In this document: in pieces, positions 49,536 through 58,845 of the stretch
Layout: the number at the start of each line of letters is the position of its first letter
Numbering within the stretch: the first letter of the stretch is position 1
Assembly (NCBI GenBank): GCA_014382585.1
Contig: JACNJL010000015.1
Span: 1-64,000 of the forward strand
Length of the DNA stretch: 64,000 nucleotides
Direction: 5' to 3'
Source of the DNA: Limisphaerales bacterium
Lineage (GTDB): Bacteria; Verrucomicrobiota; Verrucomicrobiia; Limisphaerales; UBA1100
The notes under the pieces: generated by a model
What the model was told of the DNA's origin: nothing
Seen by the model: only the letters and a program-made list of their open reading frames with translations
Databases searched by the model: none
Translations under genes and position numbers: made by a program

Positions 49536-52500
49536 CTATTTTTTATTTGCTTCTTTTTTTACCTCAATGACTTTGAGCTTGAACGGTTGGGTGACCTTGA
49601 TGGTTTGGTTTTGTAATTTCAGGGTGGCCTCTACATTCAGGGCAAGGTCGCCAACGGTTGCTTGGTCGGTGGCGGTGATGGTGAATTTGCCGGTGATTTG
49701 GTCTTTGGCAATGGTGAGTTTGCCGATGGTCAACCCTTTGGTGCCCTTGGGCAGCGCAACGCCGATGGTGACGGGGTCAGCGAAGGCATACTTACGCGTG
49801 AGGTTCACGGTGCACTCGAGCTTGGCACCCTGATTCAATTGACTGGCGGCTACGGGTTTGAGCTCGACGGGGGCCTCGGTGACGCGCACGGTGATCGGCT
49901 GGCTGAAAAACGTCGCGGTAATATCATTTGGCTTGGCGGCGGCGGTGAGGCTTTTCACCTTGGCAGCCGCGCCGGCCTTGGCGGTGTCGGTGGTTTTCTT
50001 TTTTGCGATCAGATCATCGTTTTTCTTTTGCGCAGCGTCCTGTTTCGTTTTGGTGTCAGCAGCGGCTTTGGTGGTGGCGGCGACTTTAGCCTCCGCGGCC
50101 TTGGTGGCGGCAACAGCCTTGTCGAGGGCGGCCTTGGCGGTAGTGGCCGCGTTGCGTTTATCGGTGGCAGCTTTGGCGGCAGCTTGTTTTTCGGCGGGCT
50201 TTTTATTGGTGTCATCCGCGATTTTTTTAGAATTTACCTCAGCAGCTTTGGCGGCCTTGTCGGCGTCGTCAAATGCCTTTTGTGCGTTGGTTTGGGTGGT
50301 CTTGGCGGTGGCCACTGCCTGATCGGCGGCGGTCTTGGCGGTGTTGGTTTGAGTCGCTGCGGCTTTGGCGGCGGTTAATTCGGTAGCAGCGGCCTTGGCG
50401 AGCTTGTCGGCAGCGGCGGCAGCCTCGTCTGCCTTTTTTTGGTCGGCTTTGGCAGCGTCAAGTTTGACTTTCGGGATTCGACTATATTTGCCTTTGACCT
50501 GCGACCGCAAATAGAGGACGTGATCCCCGACGGGGAGTTTGTAGGTGTTGAGGTTGAGGTCGAGCGTGCCATCGGTTTTATTTTTGGCGATGGTGAAATC
50601 CTTGAACTTGGACAGGGTGCTGTGTCCGAGGCATTTAACTTTTTTGTCGATGCCTTTGAAGCCATCGGAATGAACCACCGTCACTGGGATTTTCAACTGC
50701 CCGAAACGCGAGTGTTCATACACCTTGTTTTCCTTGAACGAAAGGGCGACGGGGATGGTATCCTCGGCGGTAACTTGGAGCTGCAAGGTGTTGGTCAAGC
50801 GCGCGCGGACTTTGCTGAGCTTGGTAGTGCTGTCATAAGCGATCGTGGATACGGCGGCGTTGCGCGCGGTCCGGATAACGGGTTTATCAGCGATCATGCT
50901 TTTGCCAGTGATGGTGATCTTGCCGACCCAGTTGGGAGCGTCAGCCTTTGCTTTGAGCATCAAATAAGCGTTGTTTTGGCCGGCGGGGATGACGGCTTTG
51001 CTGGCGGTAATGGTCGCAGGCAAACCGGCGATGGCGAGCTCGATCGGTTCGTTAAAATTATCGCGCTTGAATGCCATGACCTTGATGGGCAGTACCTGGC
51101 CGCGCCGTAGGAAGCCGGTGGGCATGGGCACGGGTTGGTTGGCGATGGCGAGCGCGCCCTCAGGCATCGCCACGATCCTAAAGTCGGGAGCCTCTTTGTG
51201 GATGGACAGCCGGTAAAGACTGTCGGCGCTGCCGCGGCTGTAAAGGTCGTAAAGGAGAATGCGGTAGGTGCCGTCGTCGGGCGCGACAAAACGGAAGGAG
51301 GGGTCGCTCGTTGTGGTATTGAAGGTCGCACCGCCGATGTTGACGGGGGTGTCCTGCACTTCCTTCACGGTGCTGACTTTCTCAACGCCCTTGTCATCCT
51401 TCGTCACGCGCTGAATGCGGAAGAACGGATTGGTCGGTGCGCCGAGGCGTTCACTGATGACTTCAACCCAATAGGTGTCGTCTTTCTTAGCGTCAAAGGT
51501 CACCCAGTCGCGGTCGCGCTGCGGGAAAAATTGGCCGACGTATTCGCACGGCACGGAAATCTTCTGCGCGGCCTCCGGTTTGTTGTTGTCCGTGGCGGCC
51601 TCAGCGATGACGGTGCTATCCGCGAAATGAATGCGGACGGGGTTCGACGCGCCAGCGGGACTAGGCAGGCGATAGTCGATGCCATCAAACCCCGCCGCCA
51701 CGGGGCCGACAGGCATGCTGCTGGAAATGTTCAGGCGCGCCGCTGCATCACCGGGCAGGGCGATGGTCACGGTTGTTTTCTGCAACGGCTTGCCCCCCAA
51801 CTCCATGCCGGCATCCTGACCCCCGGGGAGGTTACGGCCGTAAACGGTGTACTTGCCGTTGCTGCCGGGTTTGCCGACGGGCGGGATGATGAAATCAATG
51901 TGTGGACGCTGCGAGATGGTAAGGCGAAAAACGTGCTCTGCGCCGCCGCCGTAAGTGAAGTCGTGCATCGCGACGTAGAAATCGCCGTCGCTAGTCGGTG
52001 TGAAATCAAGCAACTCGCCGAAGCGATTGCGCTCCAATTCCAGTCCGCTGGCGTCCTTGAGGATGAGCACGGGGGCCATTTTTGAATCGAGCTCATTGGC
52101 TTGGCAATTGACCAACACCCGCTGGCCCTTTTTGAGCGCTACTTTAAAATAACTGTAATTACGCGCGCTGGCCTGACCATTGATGGTGGTGCCAAGTTTG
52201 ATTTCCATCGCCTTCTCTACCGAGCTGCCGCCGGTGGATTGTTCCTCCGGCAAATCGCCGACGGCAAAGGCACGCACGTTTGAGATCCCAAACAGGCCGC
52301 CGCCGACTTGCACATCAAAAATTCCCACGGGCACATCCTTGGCGATGGTGATGGTGTATTGGTTGGCCACCACGTTGCCTTTATCATCTTTTTTTTGCGC
52401 GGCAGTGATGCCCTTGTGCGAAAACAACAGGGCGTTAGAATCGTCGAGGTCGCCCCCCGTAATGGTGACATCGATGCGAGAGCCCTGTTGGCCGCCAGCG

Positions 52501-52604
52501 GGGAAGATGCTGTTCATGCGCGCGCGCGGAAGCTGCTGCGCTGAGGTGTCGAACGCGGCCACAAGCGCCGCGAACATGCCAAGGAGGGGGAGTACCTTTT
52601 TCAT
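49536..52604 (-). CDS. Exported PPC-type beta-sandwich protein with helical insertion
   Basis: 1022 aa with a signal peptide (MKKVLPLLGMFAALVAAFDTSA). Beta-rich domains: an IPT-like first domain (FPAGGQQGSRIDVTITG), PPC (pre-peptidase C-terminal)-like domains (YFKVALKKGQRVLVNCQ; DWVTFDAKKDDTYWVEVISER), and later Ig-like domains. At ~715-885 there is an Ala/Lys/Thr-rich helical segment, after which Ig-like beta domains resume. The helical part contains the module shared with the WD40 gene. Probably a secreted or surface protein. It lies 34 nt after DUF1501 and 53 nt before the WD40 start. Confidence 0.8.
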   Translation of the reverse strand: MKKVLPLLGMFAALVAAFDTSAQQLPRARMNSIFPAGGQQGSRIDVTITGGDLDDSNALLFSHKGITAAQKKDDKGNVVANQYTITIAKDVPVGIFDVQVGGGLFGISNVRAFAVGDLPEEQSTGGSSVEKAMEIKLGTTINGQASARNYSYFKVALKKGQRVLVNCQANELDSKMAPVLILKDASGLELERNRFGELLDFTPTSDGDFYVAMHDFTYGGGAEHVFRLTISQRPHIDFIIPPVGKPGSNGKYTVYGRNLPGGQDAGMELGGKPLQKTTVTIALPGDAAARLNISSSMPVGPVAAGFDGIDYRLPSPAGASNPVRIHFADSTVIAEAATDNNKPEAAQKISVPCEYVGQFFPQRDRDWVTFDAKKDDTYWVEVISERLGAPTNPFFRIQRVTKDDKGVEKVSTVKEVQDTPVNIGGATFNTTTSDPSFRFVAPDDGTYRILLYDLYSRGSADSLYRLSIHKEAPDFRIVAMPEGALAIANQPVPMPTGFLRRGQVLPIKVMAFKRDNFNEPIELAIAGLPATITASKAVIPAGQNNAYLMLKAKADAPNWVGKITITGKSMIADKPVIRTARNAAVSTIAYDSTTKLSKVRARLTNTLQLQVTAEDTIPVALSFKENKVYEHSRFGQLKIPVTVVHSDGFKGIDKKVKCLGHSTLSKFKDFTIAKNKTDGTLDLNLNTYKLPVGDHVLYLRSQVKGKYSRIPKVKLDAAKADQKKADEAAAAADKLAKAAATELTAAKAAATQTNTAKTAADQAVATAKTTQTNAQKAFDDADKAAKAAEVNSKKIADDTNKKPAEKQAAAKAATDKRNAATTAKAALDKAVAATKAAEAKVAATTKAAADTKTKQDAAQKKNDDLIAKKKTTDTAKAGAAAKVKSLTAAAKPNDITATFFSQPITVRVTEAPVELKPVAASQLNQGAKLECTVNLTRKYAFADPVTIGVALPKGTKGLTIGKLTIAKDQITGKFTITATDQATVGDLALNVEATLKLQNQTIKVTQPFKLKVIEVKKEANKK
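50130..50285 (-). repeat. Shared Ala/Lys helical module, copy C (PPC gene)
   Basis: Encodes FDDADKAAKAAEVNSKKIAD, then DTNKKPAEKQAAAKAATDKR and NAATTAK, matching copies A and B in the WD40 gene; the DNA shares long stretches such as the AAAGCTGC/GGCGGCCTTG region. Confidence 0.75.
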
Positions 52605-52638
52605 GTCTGTGCTATGATTATATTTGATTGTGGAGTGG

Positions 52639-54057
52639 TTAAAATAATTCTTCTATCGGTTCGCCAAACGGTAACACGGGATGCGGACGACCGGCGAAAT
52701 CTTTATATTGCTCAGCGGTGTCCACACCCAGATGACGGTACATCGTCGCAAGAACATCCTGCGGACGCACGGGCCGATCTTTCGGCAACGCGCCTTTGTC
52801 ATCGGACGAACCGACCACGGTGCCGCCGCGAATACCACCGCCGGATATCGCCGCGCTGAACACGCCGGGATAATGGTCTCGACCGCCGGTGGCGTTAACC
52901 TTAGGCGAGCGGCCAAACTCGCCCCAAGCAACGACCATCACGCTGTCCATAAGACCGCGTTGCTCGAGATCGGCCAATAACGCGGTGTACGCCTGATCCC
53001 AGCGCGGCAGAAAACCGTCCCGCATACTCTCGTAGCCTTTCACATGCGTGTCCCACCAACGAAGGTCCACGGTGACCAACCGCACGCCCGCTTCCACCAA
53101 ACGGCGGGCGAGCAAGATTCGCTGGCTCCATGCGGGCACGCCACAGCGATCGGGCGTGGGCGCGTTGTAACGCTCCATGAACCCATACCGCTCGCGGATA
53201 GCCATTGGTTCCGCATCAAGGTCGAAGGCGTCGCGCGCCTTCGGGCTGGTGACAATATCCAATGCCTGTTGTTGAAATTTATCGATGGCCTCTGCATTGC
53301 CGGAGTTGTCGATGTCACGACGAATCTTGTCAAACCCACTGAGCAGATTGCGGCGGGTGTCGAGCCGGTTGAAATCGAGGCCGTCGGTCAGTTCAAAATT
53401 CGGCACCTCAAATTTGCCGCCGTTCTTCGGCCACGTGCTGTCGTTGGCGGGGTCGGCCTGAGTGTAAAACGGTCCGTATTTTTTCCCAAGATACGCAGGC
53501 TCCACTCCCGGCAATGTGCGGGGAATCATCACGTAGGGCGGCAGCTCGGGACTCAAATGGCCAAGCTGCTTGGCGACGATCGAACCGCAGCTGGGATAAA
53601 TGTTTTCGTTCGGATTTTTTCCAGGCGGATAGCCGGTAAATAGAATCTGATCGCCTGCAGAGTGGCCGGCGTTCTGGTGATGGAGACTGCGGATGATGGC
53701 GAATTTATCGGTCATCTTCGCGCACTTGGGCAGCAAATCGCAGATGTGCGTGCCCGGCACCCTGGTCGGCATCGCGCCAAACGCACCGCGGTATTCCTTG
53801 GGGGCGTCGGGCTTGGGGTCCCATGTTTCGTGCTGGCTCGGGCCACCCCGTTTCCAGAGAATGATAACCGATTTGTCGCGCGAAACTTTTTTGCGGTCTT
53901 GGGCTGCCGCCTCGAGCTTCATCAAACCGGCGAGCGACAATCCCCCGAGTCCCAGCGCGCCGGCCTTAACGAAGCCGCGACGATCCATCGCATCCTTTGC
54001 GAGGTTGCGCCGGAACTCCGCGCACCCGACGCGGTCTGCTCGTTTGCCTTCGCTCAT
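52639..54057 (-). CDS. DUF1501 family exported protein (operon member)
   Basis: 472 aa. An N-terminal extension (MSEGKRADRVGCAEFRRNL) precedes MDRRGFVKAGALGLGGLSLAGL, a Tat-like RRxFVK signal. DUF1501 motifs: VIILWKRGGPSQHETWDPKP, RSLHHQNAGHSAGD, RRLVEAGVRLVTVDLRWWDTH, GEFGRSPKVNATGGRDHYP and a C-terminal HPVLPFGEPIEELF. It is in the alkaline phosphatase-like superfamily by known family assignment; no enzymatic role is established. 12 nt after the BIG2/DUF1549 gene, so co-translated. Confidence 0.9.
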   Translation of the reverse strand: MSEGKRADRVGCAEFRRNLAKDAMDRRGFVKAGALGLGGLSLAGLMKLEAAAQDRKKVSRDKSVIILWKRGGPSQHETWDPKPDAPKEYRGAFGAMPTRVPGTHICDLLPKCAKMTDKFAIIRSLHHQNAGHSAGDQILFTGYPPGKNPNENIYPSCGSIVAKQLGHLSPELPPYVMIPRTLPGVEPAYLGKKYGPFYTQADPANDSTWPKNGGKFEVPNFELTDGLDFNRLDTRRNLLSGFDKIRRDIDNSGNAEAIDKFQQQALDIVTSPKARDAFDLDAEPMAIRERYGFMERYNAPTPDRCGVPAWSQRILLARRLVEAGVRLVTVDLRWWDTHVKGYESMRDGFLPRWDQAYTALLADLEQRGLMDSVMVVAWGEFGRSPKVNATGGRDHYPGVFSAAISGGGIRGGTVVGSSDDKGALPKDRPVRPQDVLATMYRHLGVDTAEQYKDFAGRPHPVLPFGEPIEELF

Positions 54058-54069
54058 CGAGCCTCGGGG

Positions 54070-56769
54070 CTAATGGTTGAAGAGAAACTCCTTCGTGTTA
54101 AAGAGCGCCCAAATGATGTCTTCGTAGGAATTTTTCCGGACGGCCGGCGTTTCCTTGCCATCTTTGTCCTTGATGATGCGGTCCAGATGTGCGCGGGCGA
54201 GCAGCACCTCGCTGCCGCTGGGTTCACGGGAAAAAGCCAGCAGGAACAAGCTGCGGATTTTCTTTTCCTCTTCGGCCGACATCGCCACTTGCGCCTTTTC
54301 GAACGCAGCTTTCGCGGAGACGGCCTTGTCTTGCGCGGGTTTTTGCATATTGGCAATGAGGTCGACCAGCGCTTTCTTGGCCGCTTCAGTCTTAGCGGCG
54401 GCAGTGGCTTTCTCGATTTGGGTGTTTGCTGTCGTCAGCGCTTTGTCAGCGGCGTTTTTTTCATTTTGCGCCTTGGTGAACGCCTCGCTGACGGGCGTCT
54501 TGGCGTTGGCTAATGTTGCCGCACGGCCGTTGCCACTTGCGAGTTTGCCTTGGATGTCTTTCGAGTTAAGCAGATGCAAACTCTGCGCAAGACTCGCATC
54601 GCTGGAACGCTCACACTCGCAGGAGCTGGAGCTATCCGGCCGACCGAATACTGTCAGAAAATACGACTGGCTGTTGAACGAGTTATCCGGCAATTGCACC
54701 GCACGGGTGCCCACCGGCAACCCGCTAAAGTTCGCCTCCGAATCCGTCATCTCGTTGATCGCATCGTAGAGCACCTCGGCGTTCAGGCGCTTAGGATAGT
54801 AGCGGCTGAAATAAGTTTTGTCCTTCGCGTTGAAGTCGTTGGGGATCGAGCTGAGCTGATAGGTCCGCGACTGGCAAATGGTCCGGATGAGCTGTTTCAT
54901 GTCAAACCCGCTCTTAATGAAATGCTGCGCCAACGCCTCGAGCAATTCAGGGTTCACGGCAGGATTGGTTTCGCGCATATCATCTTCAGGCTCCACGAGG
55001 CCGCGGCTGAAGAAATGTTTCCAATAACGATTCACCAAAGTTTGTGCGAAGAAAGGATTCGTCGGCTTTGACAACCAATCCACCAGCGCGTGCCGGGGAT
55101 CATCATCCGCCGTGAGATCCAGCGGCTCGTCGCCGAGTCCGGTGGCTTTCACGGTGCCGCCGTCTTTTTTATTGGCAGTCTGCGCTACCTTGCGGGTGTG
55201 ATAAATGACCTCCTCGCCGGGGTTGCGGCCCGCTTTGCGGCCGACGGTTGAGAAGAATGCACTGAAGCTGTAATAATCCTTTTGGCTCCATTTCTCAAAG
55301 GGATGATGGTGGCACTGCGCACATTGCATTCGGGTGCCAAGGAAAAGTTGGGCGGTATCTTCCATTTGCGTTTGCATCGTTTTCACCTCGCGATACCAAA
55401 ACGCGCCGGGGTTCCGCGCCATATCGCCCGAGGCGGCGAGAACGTTGCGGGTGAACTCGTCGTAGCGCATATTCTTGTGGAGACTGTCGCGAATCCACCC
55501 GTGGAAGGCGTAGTTGCCGCGCAGCGCCGCAGTGCTGGAACGCTTGTTCCGCAACAACGCGCCCCATTTGTTGGCGAAATAATCAGCGTAATCGCTACTC
55601 GCCAGCAGGCGGTCAATAAGCTTGTCGCGCTTGGCAGGGTCGGTGCTTTTCAAAAATGCCTCAGCCTCCGCGTCGGTCGGTAGACGCCCCGCGATGTCGA
55701 TGCTCACGCGCCGGATAAACGTCGCGTCATCACAAACCGCTGAAGGCGGCATACCTACGCGCTTGAGCTTGTCGAACACGAGGTTGTCAATAAAGTTGCG
55801 AGGCTGCGGCACCTTCGCCACCGGCGCGCCCAACGGCACGCTCGCCTGATACACACTCACCTGCCCGAGATACCGAATCATCACCGACACATCACCCGGC
55901 TGCTCGAAAAACGTCACGCGGCCGGTCTGATCCACCTCGGCAATTTCTTTGTCGTTTGATTCATACGTCGCGATGTGCGAGGCGTCCTCCGTGTGACCGT
56001 CGCTGTAAATTGCCGTCACCGACAACTGCTGCGCGGCATTCGCACTGACCAATCGCTGTTTCGGGTACACCTCCAACCCAACCACCGTCGGATCTTCTTC
56101 GCTGCCGCGCGGCATGCCCTGTTTAATCCAGCGCACCATCAAATCCCAATCGTAACTCTTTGTATCCAGCCGCGCACCACCACCGTGCGGCAAAATCGCC
56201 GCACCTTTAAGCAGCAACAAACTGTTCTCCGGCGCCGCCGGGCTCAAACGCCGCCCTCGCGATTCTTTCACGAGATATTCGTAATCCTCCTGCGGCTCAA
56301 AGCCGAGCAGCGAAAGACGGAAGCCATTCTGGCCGCCGCTCTTGCCGTGGCAACCACCCGAGTTACAACCGGCCTTGGTGAAAATGGGCGAAATTTCGTT
56401 CGCAAAATTAATCGGCTGTGTGACACCAAACTCCGTGACCGTCACCGTCACCGTCGATTTCAACCCGCCCGCGAGCGTCGCCGTAATCGTTGCCACCCCG
56501 TCACCCAACGGCGTGACCATTCCATTGGCGTTGATCACTACCACATTGTTCGGCGTGGCGGAATATTTCACCACGCGGCTTACATCGCCCAGCTTGCCCG
56601 CGTCCGCCGCCGAAGCCACGAGCTGTTGTCGGCTATGCTTGCCCTTCAGTGAAAACGCTTTCGCTCCCTTGCCCACCTGCGCCGTTAAATCCAACGCGCT
56701 TGGCTTCGCGGCTACGGTTAGTGCACCAGCAATCAACGCCAACGCCATCAAAGTTCCAATTTTTTTCAT
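54070..56769 (-). CDS. BIG2 / cytochrome-like / DUF1549 / DUF1553 exported protein
   Basis: 899 aa with a signal peptide (MKKIGTLMALALIAGALTVAA). First BIG2 ~55-113, cytochrome-like domain ~117-220 with C-x4-CH (CNSGGCHG; C135, C140, H141; not a standard CxxCH), second BIG2 ~230-312, DUF1549 with CAQCHHHPFEKW, and DUF1553 to the end. An Ala/Lys helical insertion lies at about 756-835 (SEAFTKAQNEKNAADKALTT...), before the final DUF1553 part. First gene of the four-gene operon. The promoter is expected in 56770-56980. Confidence 0.86.
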   Translation of the reverse strand: MKKIGTLMALALIAGALTVAAKPSALDLTAQVGKGAKAFSLKGKHSRQQLVASAADAGKLGDVSRVVKYSATPNNVVVINANGMVTPLGDGVATITATLAGGLKSTVTVTVTEFGVTQPINFANEISPIFTKAGCNSGGCHGKSGGQNGFRLSLLGFEPQEDYEYLVKESRGRRLSPAAPENSLLLLKGAAILPHGGGARLDTKSYDWDLMVRWIKQGMPRGSEEDPTVVGLEVYPKQRLVSANAAQQLSVTAIYSDGHTEDASHIATYESNDKEIAEVDQTGRVTFFEQPGDVSVMIRYLGQVSVYQASVPLGAPVAKVPQPRNFIDNLVFDKLKRVGMPPSAVCDDATFIRRVSIDIAGRLPTDAEAEAFLKSTDPAKRDKLIDRLLASSDYADYFANKWGALLRNKRSSTAALRGNYAFHGWIRDSLHKNMRYDEFTRNVLAASGDMARNPGAFWYREVKTMQTQMEDTAQLFLGTRMQCAQCHHHPFEKWSQKDYYSFSAFFSTVGRKAGRNPGEEVIYHTRKVAQTANKKDGGTVKATGLGDEPLDLTADDDPRHALVDWLSKPTNPFFAQTLVNRYWKHFFSRGLVEPEDDMRETNPAVNPELLEALAQHFIKSGFDMKQLIRTICQSRTYQLSSIPNDFNAKDKTYFSRYYPKRLNAEVLYDAINEMTDSEANFSGLPVGTRAVQLPDNSFNSQSYFLTVFGRPDSSSSCECERSSDASLAQSLHLLNSKDIQGKLASGNGRAATLANAKTPVSEAFTKAQNEKNAADKALTTANTQIEKATAAAKTEAAKKALVDLIANMQKPAQDKAVSAKAAFEKAQVAMSAEEEKKIRSLFLLAFSREPSGSEVLLARAHLDRIIKDKDGKETPAVRKNSYEDIIWALFNTKEFLFNH

Positions 56770-56984
56770 AAGCTTGTGAGTTCTTCCGGTTTACACAAAT
56801 TCACGCCTCCGTGCAATTCTGCATCGAATGCCAATCTTGCCTGCCTTTCTTCGACGCGCCAGTACGGTAAAACCTTCAGGAATATTTCAGCCCGGCAGAC
56901 TTGCTGGCGCGCACCTCCACGCCTCGAATGAACCGGAGCATGATTGACTCAGCTTATCTTGACTTGACCTCGGCTGTGGTCGAA

Positions 56985-57031
56985 GCACCGAAGGTGCGGC
57001 CATATATATTTGCCCGGGGCAACGCCCCAGG
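56985..57031. repeat. REP-like double-hairpin unit
   Basis: GCACC-GAA-GGTGC (56985-56997), spacer with CATATATAT, then CCCGGGGC-AA-CGCCCCAGG. Same plan as the inner part of 29361-29503: a short C/G hairpin, an AT-rich spacer of about 15 nt with an -ATAGCCC/-TTTGCCC edge, and a second hairpin. It lies in the 56770-57398 gap. Confidence 0.55.
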
Positions 57032-57066
57032 AATAGACACACGAATACGGTAGAGCGCTGAATGCG

Positions 57067-57321
57067 CATAAGAATTTTAAATCACCTTTTCATGACTTTG
57101 AAAACGAATGGGAGCTTTGGTCTTACAATATGCCCATTCTGGCAATCAGCAGACTTGGCGCAATGGGGCCAAAAGCAATCAAGGCAATACCTCATATTAA
57201 AAAATTTACAACTATTCGTCATAGTACTTTAGTTTCTGGACGCGCGAAAATGGCGATTTTAAAAATCGAGAGTCAGGAAGGGGGCTCATCTGTGGGGCCA
57301 TCCGGTAATGCGAAAGGGTAG
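57067..57321 (+). pseudogene. Remnant of a HEAT-repeat protein
   Basis: The frame is open from 57067 through a first ATG at 57130 to 57321. The part MPILAISRLGAMGPKAIKAI then PHIKKF...ARAKMAILKIE-like has the classic HEAT pattern (LG-x-MGPKA-x-AIP-x-I; VR-like pairing later; A-x-x-I-L). Both ends of the domain are missing: no start in context, and it ends in a Gly/Ser tail. AT-richer than its neighbours. Reads as a fragment of a larger gene; the rest of 56770-57398 holds only the repeat unit above. Confidence 0.4.
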
Positions 57322-57398
57322 AATCCGTGGGTTTTTTGCGTTTGTCGTCAGGCCGCGAGGTAGCTTACTAGTCCGTGGTTGGGCAAAAATAGCGCCCC

Positions 57399-58757
57399 CT
57401 AAATCAACTCCTTCATCGGCTGCCAGCCGTCGACGAGGTATTGCGGGCGGCCGGTGAGGTCAGGCAATGTCGTCGCGTTCGGGTCAAGGCCCATGGCTTG
57501 ATACAGCGTGGCGTGGACTTCGCCCATGTGCACGGGGCGGTCGGCCGGTTCGGCGGCGTGTTTGTCGCTCGCGCCGATGACTTGCCCGTGGCGCAGGCCG
57601 CCGCCAGCCATGAACGCGCAGCTCACTTGCGGCCAATGATCGCGCCCGGCGTTCTTGTTGATGCGCGGCGTGCGGCCAAATTCGCCCCACGCAATCACGC
57701 TCACGTCCTTGTCCAAGCCGCGCGCGTGCAAATCCTCAATGAGCGCCGAGAGGCCCTGGTCAAAAATCGGCGCGTGTCCGTTGACACCGCTTTTCTGGTC
57801 GTAAATTTTGCTGTGAAAATCCCAGCGGCCGAAGTTCAACGTCACACAACGCGCGCCCGCCTCGACGAGACGGCGGGCCATCAGGAAATGTGTGTTGTCG
57901 CGCGGGGCGCCGTCGCCATAATTCTTCGCGTCGCCCTTGCCGTAACGCTCGCGGATTTTTGGGTCTTCCTTCTCGAGATTCATCGCGTCGGCGAGCTTGC
58001 TGCTGGTGAGCACGCCCATCGCCTGTTGCGTGAAGGCGTCCATGCCGCGTACCGCGCCGGAGCTGTCGGCCTCGCGCCGGAAGCTGTCGAAGCTCTCCAG
58101 CAAACTGCGCCGCGCGCCAAAGCGGCCGACGCTCACGTCGTTAAGCGTCATGTCGCCGCGGCTGTGGTTGGTGGGCTTGAACGGCCCGTGGCCCACGCCG
58201 AGGAAGCCCGGCTTGCCGCTCGCGCCGTAGGGCGGATGCCCCGCCTTGGGCGCCAGCCCGATAAAGGGCGGGATGCCCGGCACATTGGCCCCCTGCAATT
58301 TCGAAAGCGCCGCGCCAATGCTCGGCCAACCGCCGGGCGCTTGCCCGTTGGTGTTGAAGGTGGATCCTTTGCGTCCGCTGTAGCACATGAACGAATCGTG
58401 GCTGCCGTTGGGCGCGCCGACAATGGACCGGATGGCGGTCCACTTGTCCATGATGCGCGCGAGCCGCGGCAGCAGCTCGGTCACGTGGATGCCCGGCACA
58501 TTGGTGCGCAAGGGCGACAGGTCGCCCCGATATTCCTTGGGTGCGTTGGGCTTGGGGTCGACGAGGTCCTGATGCGGCGGCGCGCCGGCCATGTAAATCA
58601 TGATGAGCGCCTTGTGGCTTTTGCCGATGCCCGCGGCGGCCTCCGCCTGCAGCAGTTGCGGCAATGCCAACCCGCCAAACGCCCCAATCCGCAGGAAATC
58701 CCGCCGACCGAGCCCGTCACAAAAGCCACCTTGGGCCTGTCCTTCGATTTTCAGCAT
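57399..58757 (-). CDS. DUF1501 protein, tandem copy 4 of 4
   Basis: 452 aa. MLKIEGQAQGGFCDGLGRRDFL opens with a motif shared by all four tandem copies, (M-I/L-KI-x-G...CDG-x-x-RR-x-FL), followed by a Tat-type hydrophobic stretch (IGAFGGLALPQLLQAEA). Core: [58 protein letters not shown], and C-terminal GRPQYLVDGWQPMKELI. Exported to the periplasm by Tat, by inference. It is last in the array and is followed by a 600-nt gene-poor gap. No DUF1549/1553 partner adjacent. Confidence 0.9.
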   Translation of the reverse strand: MLKIEGQAQGGFCDGLGRRDFLRIGAFGGLALPQLLQAEAAAGIGKSHKALIMIYMAGAPPHQDLVDPKPNAPKEYRGDLSPLRTNVPGIHVTELLPRLARIMDKWTAIRSIVGAPNGSHDSFMCYSGRKGSTFNTNGQAPGGWPSIGAALSKLQGANVPGIPPFIGLAPKAGHPPYGASGKPGFLGVGHGPFKPTNHSRGDMTLNDVSVGRFGARRSLLESFDSFRREADSSGAVRGMDAFTQQAMGVLTSSKLADAMNLEKEDPKIRERYGKGDAKNYGDGAPRDNTHFLMARRLVEAGARCVTLNFGRWDFHSKIYDQKSGVNGHAPIFDQGLSALIEDLHARGLDKDVSVIAWGEFGRTPRINKNAGRDHWPQVSCAFMAGGGLRHGQVIGASDKHAAEPADRPVHMGEVHATLYQAMGLDPNATTLPDLTGRPQYLVDGWQPMKELI

Positions 58758-58845
58758 ACTATTATATAGTGCAACGGCCGGCGGAACGGTCCACCGGCCG
58801 AAATTTTCTGTTTTTTAGCCAAATATTGGCTTTTCCCAAGTTTGC

